Source: Rhizobium sp. BK418 (lineage in GTDB: Bacteria; Pseudomonadota; Alphaproteobacteria; Rhizobiales; Rhizobiaceae). From it: a stretch of DNA of 64,000 bases. Each line of letters starts with the position of its first letter. Position 1 is the first letter of the stretch. A program made the position numbers and the translations under genes. Shown here piece after piece: positions 53,262-61,574 of the stretch. The stretch covers positions 310,001 through 374,000 of the forward strand of contig NZ_SLZK01000006.1 of NCBI RefSeq assembly GCF_004341105.1, in the 5' to 3' direction. The notes beneath the pieces were generated by a model, which had not been told where the DNA came from, did not search any database, and saw only the letters and a list, made by a program, of their open reading frames with translations.

Positions 53262-53756
53262 ATGAGCTGCTGCTCTGACAAACCGTTTATTGGGACAGGC
53301 AATCTGCCGTTCAATCCGAGTGAGGTTCGTCTCTATGGACGAAAGGAACATTGTCCACCTGGCGATGCTCCGGATGGCACTGGCGAAACCGATGTGGATG
53401 GAATCAGGCTTAAAGTGGGTGACTGCTACATTCTGATCGATGCCGGGAAGGTCGACATAGTGAGCATCGGTGTGATCTACGGCTATGCCTATGAGGGGCA
53501 CTGCTACAAACTCCCGAAGCCGCGGATCATGTATCTGCCGGTCGAGGCCGAGGAAATACAAGGGGATGATTGCGGTTACTCGAGCGCGCTTGGCTATTCC
53601 GTCTGGTCGCTGGACAAGCTCGAACGGGTGATCGCGCTCGACGTCCGCTCCGACGACATCAAGACACTGATCCTTGATGAGAACCTGCCCGGAAACCGTT
53701 CACCGCTCGCCTATGCACAAACGCAATCGCTGGCGCCGCAACGGCTCCGCGACTGA
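53262..53756 (+). CDS. Six-cysteine hypothetical protein of the YcaO-TfuA locus
   Basis: Protein of 164 residues starting at an ATG with a very strong GAGGAGGGGG site. It has six cysteines: adjacent Cys3-Cys4 at the N-terminus, then Cys31, Cys55, Cys81 and Cys104. The first third is Gly/Pro-rich (IGTGNLPFNPSE, HCPPGDAPDGTGETD); the middle is beta-like (GDCYILIDAGKVDIVSIGVI). No family is recognised. It begins 19 bases after the metallopeptidase and is the last gene of the cluster. It is the best local candidate for the substrate of the YcaO-TfuA pair, though it is much longer than a usual RiPP precursor. Confidence 0.6.
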   Translation: MSCCSDKPFIGTGNLPFNPSEVRLYGRKEHCPPGDAPDGTGETDVDGIRLKVGDCYILIDAGKVDIVSIGVIYGYAYEGHCYKLPKPRIMYLPVEAEEIQGDDCGYSSALGYSVWSLDKLERVIALDVRSDDIKTLILDENLPGNRSPLAYAQTQSLAPQRLRD

Positions 53757-53790
53757 GGCGTCACAGGAATCCTACGATAGATCGACCATC

Positions 53791-54296
53791 TCAGAATGGA
53801 GACGACGGAGTATCGACAGCTTCGGCTTCAATCGAAAGTGCCTCGCCGATGGAATAGAAGTGGCCACCGGCGACATGGTGCAGGCTACGCCATTCCGGTC
53901 CGACGGTTTCAAAGTGCCAGTGTCCGTTTCTGAATACCTGGCCGTCGGCCCATGCCGTCGTGGCGTCAGCGATGAAAAGATCGTAGACCTCCTGGTTATC
54001 GGGCTCGACAATCAGTTCGCAGGCCAGCCAAGCTGAGCAGCCTTTGACGAACGGCAGATCATGTTCAGGCATGTCAAAAATCGACACTCCCGATTTCTGC
54101 GGCTTGTCCGGCTCCTCATAGAGGCTACGGTTACCGACTCCCGCGTCAGCGCGAGCTGAGCAACGGTCGGCACCTGTATCACGAAACGCGCGCTCGCCTC
54201 GATCAGCAAGCGCGTCTGGGCAATCTTGTCGACGACAACGGTGATCACGACACCGGACATTTGCCCGATCATGAAAGCCATAGACAGAGACGTCAT
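53791..54296 (-). pseudogene. Frameshifted flavin-reductase-like gene
   Basis: Two frames together read as one flavin-reductase-type protein. The first (from 54296) gives SGVVITVVVDKIAQTRLLIE and FVIQVPTVAQLALTRE; the second continues VGNRSLYEEPDKPQKSGVSI, ACELIVEPDNQEVYDLFI and WRSLHHVAGGHFYSIGEAL to a stop at 53791. One missing base near 54138-54142 explains the break. The N-terminal end is also unclear. It lies downstream of the metallo-hydrolase gene on the same strand. A sequencing error cannot be excluded. Confidence 0.6.
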
Positions 54297-54383
54297 CCGC
54301 GTCGAGCACAGCGGCAGGGAAAGAACGGCCCGACATCCGTCGGCGCGTTGCTATCTTTATATCGCGGGGTCTTCCGGCCTGCC

Positions 54384-55265
54384 TCACTTACTAGCCGCGA
54401 GTGTGGCATCCCACTTGAAGTGGTCGCCGTCCGACTGGATATGGCCGACACCGGGGAACGGGAAATGAGGGGCAAAGATGAGCTCTTGTGATTGGGCAAG
54501 CTTTTTCAGCGTCCCCATCCGGTTCGTTTCACCCGTGGCCGCATCGTTATCAAAGCCGATCGGCCATTCCGGCTTGGCCAACGACACAATGGAGCTGTGA
54601 GCCGTGTCGCCAATATCAATCATCTTCTCGTTCCCGGAGACAATCTGATAGCCGACGTGACCGGGAGTATGTCCCGGCAGGTCCGCCGAAGTGATGCCGG
54701 GGACGACTTCGGCACCCGGCTCGAATGTCTTAACGTGGCTGCCGATCGTCTTGACGAGATCGGCAAGCTTGTCGTTCTTTTTGGCAAACTCCCACTCGGC
54801 CGATGACATCCGTATGGTTGCGTTCGGGAAGGCGAGCTTACCGTTGCTGACCAGACCGCCGACGTGGTCGGGATGCGAATGGGTGATCAGCACATCGGTG
54901 ACGTCCTCAGCTTTGTAACCGGCCTGCGAGAGGCTCTGCTGTAGCGCGCCGCCAGTGCCCGTATCGATCAGAACCAGATGCTCCGGCATCTTGATGAGCA
55001 GGGCGTCGACGCTCAGCGTCACACTGTCCGTCGGCGCGCCGGCGTCTTTCAGGACCTTGGCGGTCTCTTCCGGACTGTGACCGACGCCGAAGACCTTGCC
55101 ATCGTTCGGCAACACGAACTGGGCGTCGTGCAAGGCAACGAGATCGAAGGACCCGAATTTGAAGGCCTTCGAATCCGGTTGCTGCTGCGGCATTTGAGCG
55201 AAAGCTGTGCTGGACAGCATGATGGCGCTCGCGGCGATGGCAAGGGATGCTCTGCGGATAGACAT
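54384..55265 (-). CDS. Secreted MBL-fold metallo-hydrolase
   Basis: Metallo-beta-lactamase-fold hydrolase of 293 residues with a signal peptide (MSIRRASLAIAASAIMLSST, cut after AFA). The zinc motif is LITHSHPDHVGGL, with further ligands in LPGHTPGHVGYQI and the terminal FAPHFPFPGVGHI. These features group it with quorum-quenching lactonase-like and glyoxalase II-like exported hydrolases. The start has AAGGATCG upstream; the longer frame lacks a ribosome site. The flavin-reductase remnant follows on the same strand. The substrate is unknown. Confidence 0.88.
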   Translation of the reverse strand: MSIRRASLAIAASAIMLSSTAFAQMPQQQPDSKAFKFGSFDLVALHDAQFVLPNDGKVFGVGHSPEETAKVLKDAGAPTDSVTLSVDALLIKMPEHLVLIDTGTGGALQQSLSQAGYKAEDVTDVLITHSHPDHVGGLVSNGKLAFPNATIRMSSAEWEFAKKNDKLADLVKTIGSHVKTFEPGAEVVPGITSADLPGHTPGHVGYQIVSGNEKMIDIGDTAHSSIVSLAKPEWPIGFDNDAATGETNRMGTLKKLAQSQELIFAPHFPFPGVGHIQSDGDHFKWDATLAASK

Positions 55266-55599
55266 GATGGCGATCCTTTCGACGGGCTCTGAGGTAAAAG
55301 CGGCGATGCCCATTCATATGGCGCTTGGCCCGCAAGATCACCTCAAACTATCGTCAGCATTGACAGCCTGAGGCCGTATCTAGCGCCGGACGCCTCTTTT
55401 GGATGTCGATGAACAAAGATCATAGGTCTGGTGTCATGTGGAAGAACCCGGAAACTAGGCCGCAACACTAGACGTTGCCGATGCGGATTACCGACACGCC
55501 AGACCCGACAACTCGGATGACCCAAGCTTCGATCGGCATCGAACTATTCTTCGAGTAACTTCGCTATGGTTCCGGAGTCGAAACCTTCAGGAGGACGTC
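55266..55599. other. Divergent intergenic region
   Basis: This 334-base region separates the minus-strand metallo-hydrolase from the plus-strand flavin-reductase-type gene, so promoters for both must lie here. No EcfG site, clear palindrome or small gene was identified. Confidence 0.5.
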
Positions 55600-56205
55600 G
55601 TGAGATCCATCGAACCGAAGATCCTGTATTTCGGAACGCCAGTCGCCATCGTCAGTACGTTGAACGAGGACGGCAGCACCAATCTATCGCCAATATCCTC
55701 TTTCTGGACGCTCGGTTGGACGATGACGCTCGGCGTCCTGAAAGATGCGAAGATGGCAGAGAATCTCGAGCGGCATGGGGAGTGCGTTGTGAACCTGCCG
55801 TCGCCCGTCATGTGGGAGGTCGTCGAAAAGCTTGCACCGCTGACAGGCAAGGATCCTGTGCCAGAAGAGAAAACGAAACAATTTCGCACCGAGAAGGACA
55901 AGTTCGCCGCGGCAGGACTCACTCGCGTTGGGAGTGAAGTTGTCCGGCCGGTCCGTGTTCGCGAGTGCCCGATACAGATGGAAGCGAAAGTGATATCGAT
56001 GCACGAGCTCGGCGGCCAGAAGATTGCGGTCTTGGGCGGCGGTCTCGCAGCGGTCGTCGAAGTCCTGAAGGTGCACGCCGATGAAGAGTTCATCGTCGAT
56101 GGGACCGATCATCTGGCTCCCGACAAATGGTCACCGCTCGTGTACAATTTCCGCCACTACTATAGTCTCGCCGACAAGGAGCTCGGCAAGACCTTCCGGG
56201 CGTGA
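55600..56205 (+). CDS. Flavin reductase family protein
   Basis: FMN-binding split-barrel protein of 201 residues. The N-terminal LYFGTPVAIVSTLNEDGSTN and LSPISSFWTLGWTMTLGVL bind the flavin phosphate and isoalloxazine, and ECVVNLPSPVMWEVVEKLAP is typical of the family. It starts with GTG preceded by AGGAGG. Members either supply reduced flavin to monooxygenases or store FMN; no partner oxygenase is nearby. It is intact, unlike the related remnant at 53791-54296, and the two differ clearly in sequence. Confidence 0.85.
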   Translation: MRSIEPKILYFGTPVAIVSTLNEDGSTNLSPISSFWTLGWTMTLGVLKDAKMAENLERHGECVVNLPSPVMWEVVEKLAPLTGKDPVPEEKTKQFRTEKDKFAAAGLTRVGSEVVRPVRVRECPIQMEAKVISMHELGGQKIAVLGGGLAAVVEVLKVHADEEFIVDGTDHLAPDKWSPLVYNFRHYYSLADKELGKTFRA

Positions 56206-56526
56206 TCGTTCTACTGGCTGGATGGTCGTAAGCCGGCCACCCGCGTGCGGCTGCCCCCACTGCTTCGACGGTCGCCCGGTATTCAATAACGCATGTCTCT
56301 CCGAAATCAGTTGCTGACAGGAGTTCAGCCTCCTCGCGGTTTTGACGATCAATGTATCCCTCTCGCCCAGCACTTGCTTGAGCTGCACGAGGCCCGTTCA
56401 CCGGTTCGAAAGGACAGGCCGAACCACATTCATCAAATGCCGGCTTGACGTCCACCACGCTTTGAGAAATGCTAAGATGTCAGACCAATTATGCGTCGAC
56501 TGCCTTAGAAAAGAACTTGGGGAACC
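56206..56526. other. Intergenic region with possible GntR operator
   Basis: No supported gene. A minus-strand frame (56131-56388) gives a helical product but lacks a ribosome site. TGTCAGACCA at 56478-56487 is close to the TNGTNNNACNA consensus of FadR-type regulators on the opposite strand and lies 40 bases before the FadR-type gene, so it is a possible operator. Confidence 0.35.
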
Positions 56527-57249
56527 ATGAAGGCAAATGGTAGCGACAGGCCGGTGATCCGGCCGCTTCCGGCGATCGATCGCGCGCGTCAGGTGACGGA
56601 TGCGCTGGCGCATTATGTCGAGGATGCCCGGCTTCAGGCGGGGGACCGGCTGCCGGCGGAGCGTGAGCTGATGGCGGCTCTCGCCGTCGGGCGGTCTACC
56701 ATTCGTGAGGCGATCCGGCATTTCCAGGCCCTCGGCGTGATCGAGACGCGTAAGGGCAGCGGAACCTACCTGCTGAAACCGGTTTCCCGCGAGACCGTTC
56801 ATATGCCTTTGTCGCTCGATACGACGCATTTGCGCGACGTGCTGTTGCAGACACTGGAGGTTCGCCGTGGCATCGAATGCGAGGCCGGCATGGTGGCTGC
56901 GCGCCGGCGCACAGCTAAGGACCTCATCGTCATCGAGGAAAAACTCGACGAAATGGAGCGGGTGCACATCGCCAAGGGCGCGTCCGGACCGGAGGATCTG
57001 GCCTTTCATCTCGCGGTCTACGACGCCACGCACAATCCGCTGTTCCGCCAACTTCTCGAACAGATGCGTGAGACCTTCGAGCGCTTCTGGGATCATCCTT
57101 TCGACCGGCAGGATTTTGCCCGCCGCTCCTTTCCCTTTCATCGTACCCTTTTCAACGCCATTGCCGCCCAGGACACCGAGGCAGCGCGGCGCGAGACAAT
57201 GAAGATCCTCGACGTGGTCGAGGAAGATATCAAGGAAATGTCCCGATGA
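56527..57249 (+). CDS. GntR family transcriptional regulator, FadR/FCD subfamily
   Basis: Regulator of 240 residues at the head of the following operon. The N-terminal winged helix reads ARQVTDALAHYVEDARLQAG, LPAERELMAALAVGRSTIRE and ETRKGSGTYLL. The helical FCD domain contains the metal/ligand positions DLAFHLAVYDATHN and FPFHRTLFNAI. GGGGAACC precedes the ATG. The stop overlaps the start of the PLP-enzyme gene by four bases. It most likely represses the operon and responds to a carboxylic or amino-acid-like metabolite. Confidence 0.9.
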   Translation: MKANGSDRPVIRPLPAIDRARQVTDALAHYVEDARLQAGDRLPAERELMAALAVGRSTIREAIRHFQALGVIETRKGSGTYLLKPVSRETVHMPLSLDTTHLRDVLLQTLEVRRGIECEAGMVAARRRTAKDLIVIEEKLDEMERVHIAKGASGPEDLAFHLAVYDATHNPLFRQLLEQMRETFERFWDHPFDRQDFARRSFPFHRTLFNAIAAQDTEAARRETMKILDVVEEDIKEMSR

Positions 57250-58412
57250 CTGACGGCCTCGAACCGTTCGACCTTGCTTCGCTGATCACCGCTCACGACG
57301 AAGGCAACTTCGCCGAAGCGGTCGTTCCGCCGATCTTCCAGACATCGCTTTTCACATTCTCCGATTATGATGACATGATCGCCTCTTATCGCGGCGAAAA
57401 AGTACGGCCGATCTATACGCGTGGGCTCAACCCGACCGTGCGCATGTTCGAGGAGATGCTGGCAAAGCTCGAAGGGGCCGAGGATGCGCTGGGTTTTGCG
57501 AGCGGCATGGCGGCGATCTCGTCCGCCGTCTTGAGCTTCGTGGAGCCGGGCGACCGCATCGTCGCTGTCAAGCATGTCTATCCGGATGCCTTCCGGCTGT
57601 TCGGCACGATCCTCAAGCGCATGAAGGTCGAGGTGACTTATGTCGACGGTCGTGATGAAGAGGCGGTCGCCAAGGCGCTGCCGGGTGCGAAAATCTTCTA
57701 CATGGAAAGCCCGACGAGCTGGGTGATGGAAGCTCACGATGTCGGCGCGCTGGCAGCCCTTGCCAGGAGACACGGCGTCGTCACCATGATCGACAACAGC
57801 TGGGCGAGTCCGTTCTTTCAGCGTCCGGTGACGCTGGGCATCGATCTTGTCATCCATTCCGCCTCCAAATATCTCGGCGGCCATAGCGACGTCGTTGCCG
57901 GTGTTGTTGCCGGTTCCAAGGAGATGATTGCCCGCATCAAGGCCGAATCCTATCCCTATCTCGGCGGCAAGCTCTCTCCCTTCGATGCCTGGTTGCTGAT
58001 CCGTGGCCTGCGTACCCTGCCAATCCGCATGAGGGCGCATGAGGCCGCCGCCATGACGATCGCGCAGCGCCTGCAGGCGCTGGATACGGTCGAGCAGGTC
58101 TGCCATCCGGGTCTTGCCAACCGCCTGCCTGCCGGCCTCAACGGCACGTCGGGGCTGTTTTCCTTCATATTCCGCGAAGGTGTAGATGTCAGAGCCTTCG
58201 CCGATCACCTCAAGCTTTTCAAACTGGGTGTAAGCTGGGGTGGACATGAAAGCCTGATCGTACCGGGTGAGGTGGTGCTGCAGCAAAAGGCACAACCGAA
58301 TTCCGCACAAGCCTTCGGCATCAGCCCGCGATCTGTGCGCCTCCATATCGGCCTCGAAGGAACCGAGGCCCTGTGGAGGGATATCGAGGAGGCGATTTCA
58401 GCCGCCTCATAA
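57246..58412 (+). CDS. Cys/Met metabolism PLP-dependent enzyme
   Basis: PLP enzyme of 388 residues of the cystathionine gamma-synthase/beta-lyase family. PLP phosphate is held by ASGMAAISS (85-93) and YTRGLNPT (57-64); the cofactor Asp183 is in MIDNSWASP and the Schiff-base Lys208 in HSASKYLGGHSDV. Such enzymes cleave or make C-S bonds in homocysteine, cysteine or related amino acids. Its place between a FadR regulator and an ABC importer suggests it acts on an imported sulfur- or amino-containing compound. It starts at an ATGA overlap with the regulator. The exact reaction cannot be told from sequence. Confidence 0.88.
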   Translation: MTDGLEPFDLASLITAHDEGNFAEAVVPPIFQTSLFTFSDYDDMIASYRGEKVRPIYTRGLNPTVRMFEEMLAKLEGAEDALGFASGMAAISSAVLSFVEPGDRIVAVKHVYPDAFRLFGTILKRMKVEVTYVDGRDEEAVAKALPGAKIFYMESPTSWVMEAHDVGALAALARRHGVVTMIDNSWASPFFQRPVTLGIDLVIHSASKYLGGHSDVVAGVVAGSKEMIARIKAESYPYLGGKLSPFDAWLLIRGLRTLPIRMRAHEAAAMTIAQRLQALDTVEQVCHPGLANRLPAGLNGTSGLFSFIFREGVDVRAFADHLKLFKLGVSWGGHESLIVPGEVVLQQKAQPNSAQAFGISPRSVRLHIGLEGTEALWRDIEEAISAAS

Positions 58413-58449
58413 CTGAAACCTCACAAACAACACCGGAGGGGAACCGAAA

Positions 58450-59709
58450 ATGAAAAAGCTTATTCTCTCAACGCTCTTCGCCACGATGATGGCGGGCACG
58501 GCTTTCGCGGACACGACGCTGAAGCTCGTGGAAGTCATCACCAGTCCCGAGCGCACCGAAACTCTGAAGTCGATCGTCGCCAAGTTCGAAGCCGCCAACC
58601 CTGGCACCAAGGTCGACATCATCTCGTTGCCCTGGAACGAAGCCTTCCAGAAGTTTGCGACCATGGTCTCGGCCGGCGACGTGCCTGACGTCATGGAAAT
58701 GCCCGATACCTGGCTGTCGCTCTATGCCAATAACGGCATGCTCGAAAGCCTCGAGCCTTATCTTGCAAAGTGGGAGCACACCAAGGAACTGACGCCGCGT
58801 GCGCTTGATCTCGGCCGCGACGTCAACAACACGGCCTATATGCTGCCCTACGGCTTCTATTTGCGCGCGATGTTCTACAATAAGAAGCTGCTTGCAGAAG
58901 CAGGTGTAAAGGAACCGCCGAAAACGATGGAGGAGTTCACCAAGGCCTCCGAAGCGGTTTCCAAGCTGCCGGGCAAATACGGCTACTGCATGCGCGGCGG
59001 TCCGGGCGGTCTCAATGGCTGGATGATCTTCGCCGCCTCCATGGCCGGCGACAACAAGTACTTCAAGGATGACGGCACCTCGACCATGAACAGCGAAGGC
59101 TGGGCAAAGGGCATCGAGTGGATGGTCGATCTCTACAAGAAGGGCTATGCGCCGAAGGATAGCGTCAACTGGGGCTTCAACGAGGTCGTCGCCGGGTTCT
59201 ATTCGGGTACTTGCGCCTTCCTCGACCAGGATCCCGATGCACTGATCGCCATTGCCGAGCGCATGAAGAAGGACGATTTCGGCGTTGCTCCGCTGCCGAA
59301 GGGGCCGGCCGGCAAGTCTTATCCGACCATCGGTTATGGCGGCTGGTCAATGTTCACGACGAGCCAGAACAAGGATCTCTCCTGGAAGCTGATCGCTACG
59401 CTCGAAGGTCCTGAAGGCAATATCGAGTGGAACAAGAAGATCGGCGCTCTGCCGGCCTATACGGCAGCCGAGAAGGATCCTTTCTACGCTGGTGACCAGT
59501 TCAAGGGCTGGTTCGAGGAACTGGCCGACAAGGACACCGTGCCGACGGTCATGCCGACCTACCTCGAGGAATTCGCCTTCTTCAAGGATTCCATGGCAAT
59601 CAAGACCTCGCAGCAGGCACTGCTCGGTGACATCTCCGCCAAGGACCTTGCCGACCAGTGGGCTGACTACCTTACCAAGGCCCAGCAGAAGTTCCTCGCC
59701 AAGAAGTAA
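58450..59709 (+). CDS. ABC transporter substrate-binding protein (family 1)
   Basis: Periplasmic binding protein of 419 residues with signal peptide (MKKLILSTLFATMMAGTAFA, cut before DTT). Family 1 features include VDIISLPWNEAFQKFATMVS, GDVPDVMEMPDTW and LPYGFYLRAMFYNKKLLAEA. GGAGGGGAACC lies upstream of the start. It follows the PLP gene by 37 bases. Despite its sugar-type family, linkage to a Cys/Met enzyme suggests an unusual ligand, such as a glycosylated or sulfur-containing amino compound. Confidence 0.9.
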   Translation: MKKLILSTLFATMMAGTAFADTTLKLVEVITSPERTETLKSIVAKFEAANPGTKVDIISLPWNEAFQKFATMVSAGDVPDVMEMPDTWLSLYANNGMLESLEPYLAKWEHTKELTPRALDLGRDVNNTAYMLPYGFYLRAMFYNKKLLAEAGVKEPPKTMEEFTKASEAVSKLPGKYGYCMRGGPGGLNGWMIFAASMAGDNKYFKDDGTSTMNSEGWAKGIEWMVDLYKKGYAPKDSVNWGFNEVVAGFYSGTCAFLDQDPDALIAIAERMKKDDFGVAPLPKGPAGKSYPTIGYGGWSMFTTSQNKDLSWKLIATLEGPEGNIEWNKKIGALPAYTAAEKDPFYAGDQFKGWFEELADKDTVPTVMPTYLEEFAFFKDSMAIKTSQQALLGDISAKDLADQWADYLTKAQQKFLAKK

Positions 59710-59724
59710 GGCACAAATCGTAAA

Positions 59725-59749
59725 CGGCGGCGGAGATCTTCCGCCGCCG
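59725..59749 (+). promoter_or_regulatory. Intergenic hairpin between binding protein and permease
   Basis: CGGCGGCGGA pairs perfectly with TCCGCCGCCG around a GATCT loop, 15 bases after the binding-protein stop. It has no T-tract. It is the fourth such element in this window at the same operon position. Confidence 0.7.
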
Positions 59750-59799
59750 CTCATGCAGCGACAGACGGCGCGGAAGCGCCGCAAGGGGAAGTACCGGTA

Positions 59800-60735
59800 A
59801 TGACCATCACTGCCGACACGCTTGAGATGCCCCACGACCGCCGGCCATGGCTGCGCCGGCTGGCCGATGCATCGGAGCCCTATCTCTACAGCGCGCCGTC
59901 GTTGATTCTGATCATCGCGGTCATGCTGGTGCCGTTGGTGGTCGGCGTTTCCTATGCCTTCCGTGATATCCAGCTCCTTAATCCCTTCTCAGGCGGTTTC
60001 GTTGGGATGGAGCATTTCCGCGAGCTTTCGCGCGATAAAGCCTTCTATGGCGCGCTGCAGAACACGCTCTGGTGGACCGGTGCTTCGGTCATCCTGCAAT
60101 TCTTCTTCGGCCTCGTCCTCGCTCTTCTGCTCGACAAGCCTTTCTGGGGGAGGGGTGTCGTCCAGGCGCTGGTCTTCCTGCCCTGGGCCGTGCCGTCCTT
60201 TCTCGCTGGCCTCAATTGGGCCTGGCTCTTCAATCCGGTCATCGGACCGATGCCGCATTGGCTCTTTGCGCTCGGGCTGATGGGCGAGCCGGGCAATATC
60301 CTCTCCGATCCGCAATATGCGATGTGGGGACCGATCATTGCCAATGTCTGGTGGGGCATCCCTTTCTTCGCGATAACGCTGCTGGCCGCCCTGCAGGCGA
60401 TCCCGCGCGATCTCTATGAGGCGGCCTCGATCGATGGTGCCGGGTGGTTCCAGCGTTTCTGGTCGATCACCCTTCCGTTCCTGGCGCCGACGATCGCCAT
60501 CACCGTCATGCTGCGCACCGTCTGGATCTCGAATTTCGCCGATCTCATCGTCGTCATGACCGGCGGCGGGCCGGCCGACAGAACCCAGATCGTTGCCAGC
60601 TACATTTTCACCCAGGCCTTCAAGCGGCTCGATTTCGGCTATGCCTCGGCGATTGCGCTGGTGCTGCTGGTACTGCTTCTCGCCTATTCCATGCTGATCA
60701 TCCTGCTGCGGCAGAGCCTGCTTGCCAGGGATTGA
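59800..60735 (+). CDS. ABC transporter permease, MalF-like
   Basis: Permease of 311 residues. After a polar N-terminus (about 30 residues) it has six membrane segments. The EAA coupling loop is LYEAASIDGAGWFQRFWSIT followed by LPFLAP, and the preceding PQYAMWGPIIANVWWGIPFF is a typical pre-loop stretch. GGGGAAG precedes the start. The next permease begins four bases after its stop. Confidence 0.92.
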   Translation: MTITADTLEMPHDRRPWLRRLADASEPYLYSAPSLILIIAVMLVPLVVGVSYAFRDIQLLNPFSGGFVGMEHFRELSRDKAFYGALQNTLWWTGASVILQFFFGLVLALLLDKPFWGRGVVQALVFLPWAVPSFLAGLNWAWLFNPVIGPMPHWLFALGLMGEPGNILSDPQYAMWGPIIANVWWGIPFFAITLLAALQAIPRDLYEAASIDGAGWFQRFWSITLPFLAPTIAITVMLRTVWISNFADLIVVMTGGGPADRTQIVASYIFTQAFKRLDFGYASAIALVLLVLLLAYSMLIILLRQSLLARD

Positions 60736-60739
60736 GCCG

Positions 60740-61570
60740 ATGAGACGATCCATTCTCTCCACTGTCGCGCACCGCTTGGCGATCCTCGTCTATGTTATCT
60801 TCGCGCTCTTTCCGCTCTTCTGGCTCCTGAAGGTTTCGGTCACGCCGAACGACCTGCTCTACACAGAGGGCGTGCGCATGTGGCCGTCGCGGACCACATG
60901 GGAACACTATAGCTTCGTGCTGCAGCACAGCGCCTTTCCGACCTTCTTCAAGAACAGCGTCATCGTCTCGGCCTCTACCGCGGTAGCGGTGACGATCTGT
61001 GCGTCGCTGTCGGGTTATGCGCTGTCGCGCTTCAATTTTCGGGCAAAATACTGGATCGTGGCGCTGATGCTGCTGACCCAGATGTTCCCGCTCGTCATGC
61101 TGGTCGCGCCGATCTTCAAGATCCTGTCGCCGCTGCACCTGACGAATAGCCTGACCGGCGTCGTGATCGTCTACACTGCCTTCAACGTGCCCTTCGCGAC
61201 CTTCCTCATGCAATCCTTCTTCGATGGCATTCCGAAGGATCTCGAGGAAGCGGCAATGATCGACGGCGCCACCCAGTTTACGGCCTTCCGGCAGATCATC
61301 CTGCCGCTGACGCTGCCGGGCATTGCGGCAACCCTTGGCTTCGTCTTTACGGCGGCCTGGAGCGAACTGCTCTTTGCGCTGATGCTGATTAACGGCAACG
61401 ACGCGGCGACCTTCCCGGTCGGCCTTCTTACTTTCGTCTCCAAATTCTCCGTGGATTTCGGACAGATGATGGCGGCAGGCGTCATGGCGCTCATTCCGGC
61501 CGGCCTCTTCTTCCTGCTTATCCAGCGTTATCTCGTTCAGGGCCTGACGGCCGGCGCGGTCAAGGGTTAG
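60740..61570 (+). CDS. ABC transporter permease, MalG-like
   Basis: Permease of 276 residues beginning at the ATG at 60740; the frame is open six codons further up. The EAA loop is LEEAAMIDGATQFTAFRQII followed by LPLTLPG, and FTAAWSELLFALMLI is the usual MalG end region. It lies between the MalF-like gene and the ATPase gene with gaps of four bases on both sides, so the four transport genes are one transcription unit. Confidence 0.92.
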   Translation: MRRSILSTVAHRLAILVYVIFALFPLFWLLKVSVTPNDLLYTEGVRMWPSRTTWEHYSFVLQHSAFPTFFKNSVIVSASTAVAVTICASLSGYALSRFNFRAKYWIVALMLLTQMFPLVMLVAPIFKILSPLHLTNSLTGVVIVYTAFNVPFATFLMQSFFDGIPKDLEEAAMIDGATQFTAFRQIILPLTLPGIAATLGFVFTAAWSELLFALMLINGNDAATFPVGLLTFVSKFSVDFGQMMAAGVMALIPAGLFFLLIQRYLVQGLTAGAVKG

Positions 61571-61574
61571 TCAC

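Noticed and set aside
57138..58346. 402-codon minus-strand frame opposite the PLP enzyme
   Set aside because: The plus strand carries the PLP lysine and family motifs; the minus frame is a shadow.
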